Under the pieces are notes generated by a model. It had not been told where the DNA came from and ran no database searches. It saw only the letters and a list, made by a program, of their open reading frames with translations. A DNA stretch of 12,721 nucleotides, from positions 1 to 12,721 of the forward strand of contig CALAEU010000200.1 in assembly GCA_937891215.1 (NCBI GenBank), written 5' to 3'. Source of the stretch: an uncultured Clostridia bacterium (GTDB taxonomy: Bacteria > Bacillota_A > Clostridia > Oscillospirales > Acutalibacteraceae). The translations under genes and the position numbers were made by a program. Positions 1 through 8,000 of this stretch are shown here, in pieces; the first letter of the stretch is position 1, and every line of letters starts with the position of its first letter.

Positions 1-258
1 TTTCTCTAAATTTTTACGCAAATCAGTTTCTTCTTTCAATTTCTCATCCAACGCTTGCGTTTTACCGACTATGTCCGTGATTTCCTGAAGCCATGGTTCT
101 TCTCCTATGAGTTCTTCCAACTCTTTTGCGACAGTTTCCTGTCTTAAATGCAAGGTTTTTAACTGTCCCTGTTGGTGGCTCAATTCTTCCCTACATCGTT
201 TCAGATTTGCTTCAACCTCCGAAACTTCTTTTTCCATGCTGCTTCTTTGATTCAGCAA
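1..258 (-). other. Compositionally foreign coiled-coil coding segment fused in frame to the oxidoreductase
   Basis: These 86 codons continue the oxidoreductase frame but do not look like it. Leucine is mostly TTG (7) or CTG (2), whereas the rest of the gene mainly uses CTT and TTA. GC content is visibly higher. The protein is rich in Glu, Lys, Gln and Leu with heptad character and lacks Cys clusters or nucleotide-binding motifs. It resembles the coiled-coil arms of SbcC/Rad50/SMC-type ATPases, but no catalytic motif is visible, so that name is only a suggestion. The flavoprotein similarity appears to stop near residue 541, where relatives usually have a short Cys-containing tail. Chimeric assembly or a genuine recombination fusion would both explain it. 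Confidence 0.6.
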
Positions 259-1881
259 ATTATTCTTTCTTATATTTGCATTTTCAAGAGATATTTTTAC
301 TCTGTCTTGTTTTGCTGTACCACACAAAGTTTCTGCATCAAAATCTTTATTTTCTGCATATTGTGGTAATTCAGATGTAAAATCTATTCCGTTAAGATAG
401 CAATCAATACTTCTAGCGGCATTTTTACCACCAGCAATTGCTCTTACTGCAATATCAGGGCCTTTGTTTATAACATCACCTGCTGCAAAAACTCCGTCAA
501 CAGATGTTTTAAATGAACATTCGTCTGCTGAAACTGTACCCTTTTTAGTAAGTTCAAGTTCTTTTACATCTTCTGAAACTACTTGCTGACCAATTGCAGA
601 AATAATAGTATCACAATAAAGAATCTCTGTTTCGCCCTCTATTGCAACAGGACTTCTTCTTCCACTTGCATCTGGTTCACCGAGTTCCATTTTCTGAAGA
701 TTTATACCTTTGACTTTACCATTCTCTGTTACAACATTAAGTGGTGCAACAAGAAATTTAAAATTAACGCCTTCTTCTTTTGCATCTTTAATTTCATCTT
801 TTTCCGCAGGCATTTCACTTTCAGTTCTTCTGTAAATAAGAGTAACATTTTCTGCACCGAGACGAACTGCAGTTCTTACTGCGTCAATAGCAGTGTTACC
901 ACCGCCGACTACCGCAACATTTTTACCTAGGTCAACATTTTCACCATTAGCAACCTTATAAAGCATATCTATACCGCCGATAACACCACTTGCGTTATCT
1001 CCATCACAACGAAGCGAGCTGCTTTTCCAAGCACCAGTTGCAACAAAAACTGCGTCATATTCTGCTTTTAAACTTTCAATAGTAAAATCTCTGCCCAATT
1101 TTTTATTGTAATTAAAACGAGCACCCATTTTTTCAATATTTTCAATTTCTTTGTCTAAAACATCTTTAGGAAGTCTGTAAGCAGGAATACCAAAGCGTAA
1201 CATACCACCCGCTTTTTTCTCTGCTTCAAAAACTTCTACACTATATCCTTTTAAAAGCAAGAAATATGCACAAGAAAGGCCTGCTGGCCCACCACCGACT
1301 ACTGCAACTTTTTTCCCGTTTTTCTCTTCACACTCAGGAATATAGTCGCTGTATTCATCACCCGCAAAGCGTTTAAGTGAACATATAGAAACTGCACCTT
1401 CAAGATGATTTCTTCTGCAAGCATCTTCACAAGGGTGTGGACACACCCTGCCTATTGAACGAGGAAGCGGATTATCTTTTTTTATTATTTTTATTGCTTC
1501 TTCTGTTTCACCATTTGCAATAAGACCAACATAAGCCTGAATATCCTGATGAGTAGGACACGCTTTAAAACAAGGTGCTTTGCAATCACCGCTATGGTCA
1601 GAAAGAATTAAAGAAAGTGAAACTTTTCTGCTTTTTTCAAGTGTTTCTGTATTTGTAGTAACTTTCATACCTTCTGTAACAGTAGTTGAACATGCACGAA
1701 GTGGCTTGTTTATTCCCTCAACCATTACAAGACAAAGACCACAACCGCCATAACTTTCTATCTCAGGGTTATGACAAAGGTGAGGTAAGTTTATTCCGTT
1801 ATCAAGTATATTATCTAAAAGAGTTTTTTCTGTATCTCCTTTACACTCTTTACCGTTAATAAAAATATTAACAATACTCAT
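1..1881 (-). CDS. [2Fe-2S]/FAD-dependent NAD(P)H oxidoreductase, GltD/NfnB-like (partial, anomalous 3' part)
   Basis: The frame is open from the ATG at 1881 to the left edge (627 codons, no stop). The first 541 residues form a clear flavoprotein. An N-terminal NuoG-like [2Fe-2S] domain has C36, C47, C50 and C64. Fe-S cysteines follow at C100/C104/C108 and C147/C151/C155. An FAD-binding GGGPAG lies at 196-201, an NAD(P)H-binding GGGNTA at 326-331, and a second FAD motif, AAGD, at 466-469. This matches the GltD/NfnB family fused to a 2Fe-2S domain, as in the third subunit of Stn-type transhydrogenases. Its likely role is NADPH oxidation or reduction in a soluble cytoplasmic bifurcating complex. 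The start overlaps the stop of the preceding gene by one base (TAATG) behind a GGGG-type ribosome site at 1889-1892, indicating coupling. From about residue 542 the protein changes to a charged coiled coil with different codon use (see findings), so the true C-terminus is uncertain. Confidence 0.85.
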   Translation of the reverse strand, partial: MSIVNIFINGKECKGDTEKTLLDNILDNGINLPHLCHNPEIESYGGCGLCLVMVEGINKPLRACSTTVTEGMKVTTNTETLEKSRKVSLSLILSDHSGDCKAPCFKACPTHQDIQAYVGLIANGETEEAIKIIKKDNPLPRSIGRVCPHPCEDACRRNHLEGAVSICSLKRFAGDEYSDYIPECEEKNGKKVAVVGGGPAGLSCAYFLLLKGYSVEVFEAEKKAGGMLRFGIPAYRLPKDVLDKEIENIEKMGARFNYNKKLGRDFTIESLKAEYDAVFVATGAWKSSSLRCDGDNASGVIGGIDMLYKVANGENVDLGKNVAVVGGGNTAIDAVRTAVRLGAENVTLIYRRTESEMPAEKDEIKDAKEEGVNFKFLVAPLNVVTENGKVKGINLQKMELGEPDASGRRSPVAIEGETEILYCDTIISAIGQQVVSEDVKELELTKKGTVSADECSFKTSVDGVFAAGDVINKGPDIAVRAIAGGKNAARSIDCYLNGIDFTSELPQYAENKDFDAETLCGTAKQDRVKISLENANIRKNNLLNQRSSMEKEVSEVEANLKRCREELSHQQGQLKTLHLRQETVAKELEELIGEEPWLQEITDIVGKTQALDEKLKEETDLRKNLEK

Positions 1882-3632
1882 TATTTTACCCCACTTTCTA
1901 TTTTGATTGCCCCGAATTTACAAGTCGCAATACACTGACCGCATCGGATACATAATTCACTATTTATATTAAATAGTTTTTTAACTTCACCACTTATTGC
2001 GTTGTTAGGACATTTCTTACTACAAAGTGAACAACCTTTACAAAGTGATTCATCAATTGTGTAACTTATAAGTGCTGTGCATTTTTTTGCAGGACATTTT
2101 TTCTCGTTTATGTGTGCAAGATATTCATCTTTGAAATATTTAATAGTAGTAAGCACAGGGTTTGGCGCAGAATTGCCAAGACCACAAAGTGCACCTGTTT
2201 TAATACTCTCTGCTAATTCCATCAGTGTATCAATATCACTCTCGGTACCTTTTCCGTCAACTATTCTTTCGAGTATTTCAAGCATACGTGTAGTACCGAT
2301 TCTGCAAGGTACACATTTACCACAACTTTCTTTACTTGTAAAATCCATAAAGAATTTTGCCATATCTACCATACAGGTATTTTCGTCCATAACGACCATA
2401 CCACCAGAACCCATAATAGCACCTGTTTTCGCGATACTTTCGTAATCAATTGGTGTATCCAACATATTTTTAGGAATACAACCGCCTGACGGGCCACCCA
2501 TCTGTACCGCTTTTACATCTGCATCGTTTATAATACCACCGCAGATGTCAAACACGATTTTTTCAATAGTAATACCCATAGGTACTTCAACAAGACCACC
2601 GCGTTTTACTCTGCCTGCTAACGCGAATACTTTAGTACCTTTACTGTTTTCTGTACCCATTTCTGCGAAAGCACTACCGCCGTTTTCAATAATCCATGAA
2701 ACATTTGCAAATGTTTCAACATTATTAATATTGGTTGGTTGCTTTCTAAAACCTTTTTGTGCAGGGAATGGTGGTTTTGTAACAGGCATACCTCTGTTGC
2801 CACCTAAAGATGCTAAAAGTGCAGTTTCTTCACCACAAACGAATGCACCTGCGCCCATCATTATTGAAAAATCGAAATCGAATCCACTATTTAAAATATT
2901 TTCACCTAAAAGATTCTTTTCTCTCAACTCATTTATTGCTAATTGCAATCTTTTAACTGCTAATGGATATTCTGCACGAACATATATAATACCCTGTGAT
3001 GCACCAATAGCAACACCTGCAATCATCATACCTTCAAGAACTCTGTGTGGGTCACCCTCTAAAACTGCTCTGTCCATAAATGCACCTGGGTCGCCCTCGT
3101 CTGCATTACAAACAACATATTTCTGGTCTGACTGTGAATTTTTTGCAGACTGCCATTTAAAATGTGTCGGGAAACCTGCGCCACCACGGCCACGAAGTCC
3201 TGAAATTTTAATTTCTTCAATTATTTTGTCAGAACCCATTTCTAATGCTTTTCTGAATGCATTGTAACCACCCATAGAAATGTATGAGTCTATACTTTCA
3301 GGGTTCACTTTACCACAACCAGAAAGAACTATTCTTTTTTGACTGTTAAGGAAATTAAGTTCAGCATCTGTAAATTTATTATCTTCTTGTAATTCTCCTT
3401 TTAAAACGCTTTGTGCAAGAGTTTTTGCACTTTCTTTGTTAAGCCTTCCGTAAAGTGTACTGTTGCCATTATTATCAATAATTTCAACAATAGGTTCTGC
3501 AAAACAAAGACCATTACAACCGACTTTTTCAACTGAATACTGGGTATCTTTTAATACTTCGTTAAGTCCTTCAAGAACAAAATCCGCACCAGAAGCAATA
3601 CCACATGAGCCATAACCTAATAAAAATCTCAT
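1881..3632 (-). CDS. NuoF/HydB-like NADH- and FMN-binding Fe-S subunit of a soluble electron-bifurcating complex
   Basis: This 583-residue protein is the NADH- and FMN-binding subunit. The N-terminal thioredoxin-like domain (1-75) keeps C10, C39 and C43, but L5 occupies the usual first-Cys position. The FMN site is the glycine-rich segment 148-160 with NADEGDPGAF at 176-185. The NADH site is at 260-276 (GAGAFVCGEETALL). The N3-type [4Fe-4S] cluster has C437, C440, C443 and C483. A C-terminal extension has C513/C518 and a two-cluster ferredoxin domain (C531/534/537/541 and C561/564/567/571). This layout is that of HydB of bifurcating hydrogenases and of StnB-type subunits, longer than NuoF of complex I. 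The start overlaps the preceding stop (ATGA) and has a strong AGGAGG 7 nt upstream. It probably passes electrons between NADH, ferredoxin and the GltD-like subunit. No hydrogenase subunit is in view. Confidence 0.93.
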   Translation of the reverse strand: MRFLLGYGSCGIASGADFVLEGLNEVLKDTQYSVEKVGCNGLCFAEPIVEIIDNNGNSTLYGRLNKESAKTLAQSVLKGELQEDNKFTDAELNFLNSQKRIVLSGCGKVNPESIDSYISMGGYNAFRKALEMGSDKIIEEIKISGLRGRGGAGFPTHFKWQSAKNSQSDQKYVVCNADEGDPGAFMDRAVLEGDPHRVLEGMMIAGVAIGASQGIIYVRAEYPLAVKRLQLAINELREKNLLGENILNSGFDFDFSIMMGAGAFVCGEETALLASLGGNRGMPVTKPPFPAQKGFRKQPTNINNVETFANVSWIIENGGSAFAEMGTENSKGTKVFALAGRVKRGGLVEVPMGITIEKIVFDICGGIINDADVKAVQMGGPSGGCIPKNMLDTPIDYESIAKTGAIMGSGGMVVMDENTCMVDMAKFFMDFTSKESCGKCVPCRIGTTRMLEILERIVDGKGTESDIDTLMELAESIKTGALCGLGNSAPNPVLTTIKYFKDEYLAHINEKKCPAKKCTALISYTIDESLCKGCSLCSKKCPNNAISGEVKKLFNINSELCIRCGQCIATCKFGAIKIESGVK

Positions 3633-4108
3633 TTTATTGCCTCCTGTTCTTTTATAGACTCTAATATTTCTACTACCTTTTCACTTGTTAATTTACCATA
3701 GGCAGTGTCATTTATCATCATGGCAGGTGAAATACTACAACAACCAAGACACGCAACTTCTTCCCACGAGAAAAGTCCGTCTTCTGTAATATCCCCTGCT
3801 TCAATACCTAAAGTTCTTCTTAATGTATCGGCAACTCTTTCGCCACCATTAACGTGACAGGCCGTACCCATACACACCATGATTCTATATTTACCAATAG
3901 GTTTAAGACGGAAACCTGCATAAAAGGATGCAACACCTAAGATTCTACTGCTTGCAATACCCGTTATTTCGGTTATACATTTTACACTTTCTTCCGAGAT
4001 ATATCCAACAAATGCCTGAACTTCCTGCAAAATAGCAATAAGACTCTCAGATGGATTATCATATTTTTCTATAATCAATTTGATTTGTGATTTTAATTCA
4101 CAAGGCAT
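3629..4108 (-). CDS. NuoE/HydC-like [2Fe-2S] thioredoxin-fold subunit
   Basis: This is the 24-kDa-type [2Fe-2S] subunit, 159 residues from the preferred start. The cluster ligands are C79 and C84 (VCMGTAC) and C120 and C124 (CLGCC), the C-x4-C and C-x3-C pattern of the NuoE family. The N-terminal helical part (1-60) is also typical. The frame is open upstream to an ATG at 4171, but that would add 21 hydrophobic residues with no ribosome site. It also lies upstream of the likely transcription start. GGAG at 4117-4120 sits 8 nt before the ATG at 4108, so that start is chosen. It is the first gene of the operon and overlaps the NuoF-like gene by 4 nt. It probably docks on the NuoF-like subunit in the cytoplasm. 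Confidence 0.93.
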   Translation of the reverse strand: MPCELKSQIKLIIEKYDNPSESLIAILQEVQAFVGYISEESVKCITEITGIASSRILGVASFYAGFRLKPIGKYRIMVCMGTACHVNGGERVADTLRRTLGIEAGDITEDGLFSWEEVACLGCCSISPAMMINDTAYGKLTSEKVVEILESIKEQEAIK

Positions 4109-4116
4109 TTTCATTA

Positions 4117-4120
4117 CTCC
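4117..4120 (-). promoter_or_regulatory. Ribosome binding site deciding the NuoE-like start
   Basis: On the minus strand, GGAG precedes the ATG at 4108 by 8 nt. It lies only 2 nt from a second ATG at 4114, which is too close for that codon to be used. It thus favours the 159-residue product over the longer frame. Confidence 0.7.
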
Positions 4121-4142
4121 AATCAAAAAATAGATAACATAT

Positions 4143-4171
4143 ATAATACTACAAATTATTTTCATTTTCAA
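4143..4171 (-). promoter_or_regulatory. Sigma-A-type promoter of the NuoE/NuoF/GltD-like operon
   Basis: On the minus strand the -35 is TTGAAA (4166-4171) and the -10 is TATTAT (4143-4148), with a 17-bp spacer. The expected start of transcription near 4136 leaves a leader of about 28 nt before the ATG at 4108. It also excludes the upstream in-frame ATG at 4171. It lies back to back with the HAD gene's promoter region. Confidence 0.65.
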
Positions 4172-4197
4172 TAAAAGATTAAAATTTATAAATACTC

Positions 4198-4226
4198 TTT
4201 ACATTTCAAAAAAATACAAGTAAAAT
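4198..4226 (+). promoter_or_regulatory. Possible promoter of the HAD phosphatase gene
   Basis: TTTACA (4198-4203) and TAAAAT (4221-4226) are separated by 17 bp, a good sigma-A match. The predicted start at about 4233 falls inside the Shine-Dalgarno site, which is awkward. TATAAA at 4187-4192 with a weak -35 (TTTTCA, 4165-4170) is an alternative that would give a normal leader but overlap the divergent promoter. Confidence 0.35.
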
Positions 4227-4230
4227 AATA

Positions 4231-4237
4231 GAGGTGA
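4231..4237 (+). promoter_or_regulatory. Ribosome binding site deciding a TTG start
   Basis: GAGGTGA lies 5 nt before the TTG at 4243. The GTG that opens the longer frame at 4234 is part of this Shine-Dalgarno sequence itself, so it is unlikely to be the initiation codon. Confidence 0.7.
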
Positions 4238-4242
4238 TTAAA

Positions 4243-4890
4243 TTGAAGGAATACGAATACTATATTTTTGATTTCGATGGTACTTTAGTTGACTCAACTG
4301 AAGGTATTTACAATTCCATTATTTATGCTTTAAAAGAATTCGGAATTGAAGAAAACGACAGAGAAAAGCTCCGCTATTTTATAGGCCCACCTCTTTTTGA
4401 TGGTTTTAAACACACCTACAATGTAAGTGATGATGAAGCGAACTGGCTTATAGCAAAATACAGAGAACGTTACAGAGTTAAAGGATGCGCTGAATCAATT
4501 GTGTATGAAGGCGTACCAGAGATGCTTAAAGCATTAAAGGAAAAAGGCAAAAAAATTGCTATTGCATCATCTAAACCCAAACAGTTTGTTGACGAAATCT
4601 CAAAACATCTTGGTATTTATGATTATTACGATTATGTTTCAGCAGAAAGTTTTGACAAAACACATTCAAGCAAAGAAGATTTAATTAATAATGTTTTAAA
4701 ATATTTTCAATATCCCCCAAAAGAAAAATGCCTTATGATTGGCGACAGATTTTATGATATTGATGGCGCAAAAGCAACTAATTTAGAATCTGCAGGAGCT
4801 CTTTTCGGGTTAGGAGAAGCAGAAGAATTAACTAAGGCTGGTGCGACATATTTATTGAACGACCCAATGGAGTTATTAGAATTCTGCTAA
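4243..4890 (+). CDS. HAD-superfamily phosphatase, phosphoglycolate phosphatase-like (Gph/PpaX type)
   Basis: This cytoplasmic hydrolase has 215 residues from the TTG start. All HAD motifs are visible. Motif I is DFDGTLVDS (10-18), with D10 the nucleophile and D12 the acid/base. Motif II is at IASS (107-110). The motif III lysine is probably K144. Motif IV is GDRFYDIDGA (167-176), with D168 and D172 as Mg ligands. The helical cap insert at roughly 18-90 puts it in subfamily I with Gph, PpaX and beta-phosphoglucomutase-like enzymes. Substrate cannot be read from the sequence; phosphoglycolate, pyrophosphate or a nucleotide monophosphate are all possible. It is transcribed away from the flavoprotein operon and converges on the surface-protein gene, so it appears to be a single-gene unit. 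The stop lies at the edge of a spacer with inverted repeats. Confidence 0.88.
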   Translation: MKEYEYYIFDFDGTLVDSTEGIYNSIIYALKEFGIEENDREKLRYFIGPPLFDGFKHTYNVSDDEANWLIAKYRERYRVKGCAESIVYEGVPEMLKALKEKGKKIAIASSKPKQFVDEISKHLGIYDYYDYVSAESFDKTHSSKEDLINNVLKYFQYPPKEKCLMIGDRFYDIDGAKATNLESAGALFGLGEAEELTKAGATYLLNDPMELLEFC

Positions 4891-5063
4891 TTCAGAATGG
4901 AAGGGTCTGCGACGCTATAAAATTTAAATATCAATAAAAATAAAAATGAATTATCCTATCATTTAAAGTTGATTTCAGTACCAACAAAAAATGATAGGAT
5001 AAACTATTTTTTATTCAAATATAATTATAGTCAAACGCTAAGCGTTTCCGACAATTCCGAATT
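4889..5063. repeat. Intergenic segment with near-matching inverted ends (possible small mobile-element remnant)
   Basis: The left end AATTCAGAAT (4889-4898) matches the reverse complement of the right end (5054-5063, AATTCGGAAT) at 9 of 10 positions. A second element, aaacgc-taa-gcgttt, forms a short palindrome at 5033-5047. The segment fills the whole gap between two convergent genes. No transposase, clear target duplication or second copy in the window is visible, so a MITE-like identity is only a suggestion. Confidence 0.25.
4951..5012. terminator. Large hairpin between convergent genes, probable bidirectional terminator
   Basis: A perfect 14-bp inverted repeat (4951-4964 and 4989-5002) encloses a 24-nt loop. 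The loop can itself pair through GTTG (4968-4971) and CAAC (4982-4985). A T-rich run follows on the plus strand (5006-5012). On the minus strand a T-rich tract also follows the stem. It lies 61 nt after the HAD stop and 65 nt after the surface-protein stop, suited to ending both transcripts. The stem is AT-rich and the loop long for a classic terminator. Confidence 0.6.
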
Positions 5064-5066
5064 AAA

Positions 5067-8000
5067 TCAGCGTTTCACACTGCTGCTTGCAGTATAAGCA
5101 CTCTTTGAACTGCCATTAACTGCACGAACTGTGTATTTATATGTAACACCACTTTTTGCAGTTTTATCTGTATAACCCACAGATTTCTGAGAGCCTAAAT
5201 TACTCCAACTAGACCATTTTTTCGTTTTTGAATTATACTCTGATCTGTAAATTATATAGCTTGTTGAACCATCAACTCTGCCCCAAGTAACTTTAATTCC
5301 ATTAGATGCTTTTGCTACTGAAACAGATGGTTGTGAGAGGAACATAAGACCAGTTGGAGTTACAAAGCTACTTCTATAATCATTATATATAGCTCTTACT
5401 GTGTAACGATATTTAACACCGCTCTTAGCACCTTTATCTACACAAGAGAATACATTGTTACCACAAGTACCAACATTCTTCCAATTTGACCATTTGCCAT
5501 TTACATATTCAGCTCTGTAAACTGTATAATTTTTAGCACCAGCTATTTTATTCCAACTAATTTTAATACCTGAAGCTGTGTTTGTAAACTTAACTGTTGG
5601 TTGTGTAAGGAAGAAGGTTTTAACCCCTGATTTATTATAATCTCCTCTATAACCATTAACAAATGGTCTTACTGTGTACTTATAATATGTACCACTCTTT
5701 ACATTCTTATCGGTCCAAGAAGTTGTACTTGCTCCAGCATTACCGCGATTTTTCCAACTAGACCATTTTTTTGCTTTTGTATCATAAGTTGAAGAATAAA
5801 CTGTATAACCTTCAGCATTTGCAATAGTAGTCCATGTTACTTTTACACCATTACTTACATTTGCAACTTTTACGGTTGGTGCTAAATTATATCTTAAACC
5901 TTTTGTTGCAACATATTTACTTTGTACGCTACCATTTATAGCTCTTACTGTATAACTATAAAGCGTTCCTGGTTTTACAGTTGTATCTATTAAAGATGTA
6001 CCTGTATATCCGGACTTAATTCTTGACCAATTAGAATATTTTTTTGTTGAGCCATTATAAACTCTTCGGTAAACTATATAACTTTCCGCATCTTCTATAC
6101 TATTCCATAAAACTTTAATACCTTTTGCAGTATTCTCTGTTTTAACAGTTGGCGTAGCTAAAGATGTAACAGATTTAAAATTATAAGTAAGTGCTATTTC
6201 ACTATATACACTGATATTGCCAAACGAATCCATTGAAGCTACTGCATAACAGTAAGTCTGACCAGCAACTACATCTGTATCGGTAAATGTTCTTGTTTGT
6301 GCTGTTACTACTTGCTTGGTTTTATATATACCATCTTCAAGTTTAAATATTGCGTAACCAGAAGCCCCTGCAACTGCACTCCAAGAGAACTTAAGCCCTT
6401 GTTCAGTAGAGTCAAAAGATGTTATTTGTGGTGGCAACAATCTTTCTAATTTTGGAATAGAAGTAATTTGACCTCTTACACCACAACGATTACAATATTT
6501 TGATTTTTCACCAGTTGTATCATAAGTAGGTTGTTTGTCAATTACATAATCACCTGAGAAATCGTGACCTAATGCAGGAATTTTCTCGTCAGTTGTTTTT
6601 TTACAAACTGTACAAGTACCAGTTTTAATACCAGTATCTTCACAAGTTGGTTGTTTTGTGACTGTTGCATTTGAGAATTTATGACCTGTTGCTTTAATTG
6701 TTTCAGTTAAAGTACCTTTACAATTCGCACAGGTAAATGTTTTTGTTCCTGCGGTTTCGCAAGTCGGTTGTATTGTAACTACACCTGAATCATAGTTGTG
6801 CCCTAATGCTTTGATTGTTTCAGTTTTTGTACCTTTACAATTCGCACAAGTAAATGTTTTCACGCCTGTATTTTCACAAGTTGCAGGAGTTGTTACTACA
6901 CCTGAATCGTAACTATGACCTAATGCCGGAATGCTTTCTTTTACTTGTGTCCAGCAACTTGTGCAGTAGAAACTCTTTTCACCAGCTTCAGTACAAGTTG
7001 CTTTTTTTGTTACTGTTTCTGTTGTGTAATTATGACCTTTTGCAGGAATTGTTTCTGTTCTTGTAGCTTTACAAGCTGAGCAAGTGTAAGTTTTTACACC
7101 AGCCTCTGTACAAGTAGCTTTAGTAGTTTCTTTACCACTATCCCATGTATGCTGACAAGGAAGTGACGCTGTAATTTCTGCAGACTCCTGTGACTGGTCA
7201 CTTTCTGTACCATTCATAGTAACTGTAACTTTATATTTATATTTTGTATTATTGGTAACAGATGAATCTGTATAACTGTTTGTTGTAGCAGTGCCTACTG
7301 AACTGTAAGAACCAAAACTGCCACCAAACAACCAGTTATCAGTGTAAACGCTTCTGTAAATTGTGTACTGTGAAGCACCTGAGATTTTATCCCATGTAAC
7401 TTTAATACCGTTATCAGTATTTTCTACTTTAACATTCTTTGGAACTGCTGCTGTAACTAAAGATTCTTTACTTTCAAGTTTACCGCCATAAGTAAAACGA
7501 CCACGAACTACAAGACGGATATATTTACCCATATCAGAAGCCACAATTGTGTATGTATTACCAGTAGCACCGCTTATTTTTTCATAAGTAATATTGCCTT
7601 CGCTGTCCTTTGTACCAGCTTCCCATTGATATTTAACATATTTAATAGTACCATTGTGTGCTTTTTCCGGTGTAACCTTACTCATATCTGCAGTAAGTTT
7701 TTCGCCAACCTGGAAGTTTCCCAAAACACTTACACTACCAGTAATAACTTCATTTACTGTGTAGTGGTTTGGTGCAGAGAAAATAGAACTTTCCCAGACA
7801 TCATCGAAATTGAAACCTGTTAATTTTGTTCCTGTCATATCAGAAGATTTTTTGCTTGTTGCAGTAGGTGTTGAACTATTACTGCTACCACCAAAACCTT
7901 GTGAAGCACTACCGCTTAAATAATAGCAGTTTTTAGAAGAACCGCTTGTATAACCTGCAATACCACCAGTGTATGTACCTGCGGTAATTGTACCTGTGTT

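Noticed and set aside
126..380. Open frames on the plus strand at the left edge
   Set aside because: They lie antisense to the oxidoreductase frame, are rich in Phe/Leu/Cys typical of reversed AT-rich codons, and show no ribosome site or domain.
583..930. 115-codon plus-strand frame
   Set aside because: It is a shadow of the flavoprotein gene; the minus-strand frame has clear FAD and NAD(P)H motifs here.
2077..2445. 122-codon plus-strand frame
   Set aside because: It is antisense to the Fe-S region of the NuoF-like gene and reads as a codon-mirror artefact.
2545..3267. 240-codon plus-strand frame
   Set aside because: It is long but exactly antisense to the conserved NuoF-like core, with no ribosome site or recognisable domain.
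4109..4171. N-terminal extension of the NuoE-like protein with a hydrophobic stretch
   Set aside because: Its start lies at the -35 of a good promoter and lacks a ribosome site. The ATG at 4108 has a well-spaced GGAG.
6444..7157. Periodic repeats considered as a CRISPR array
   Set aside because: The 117-bp period has no short conserved repeat with variable spacers, and the repeats are in frame inside a coding region.
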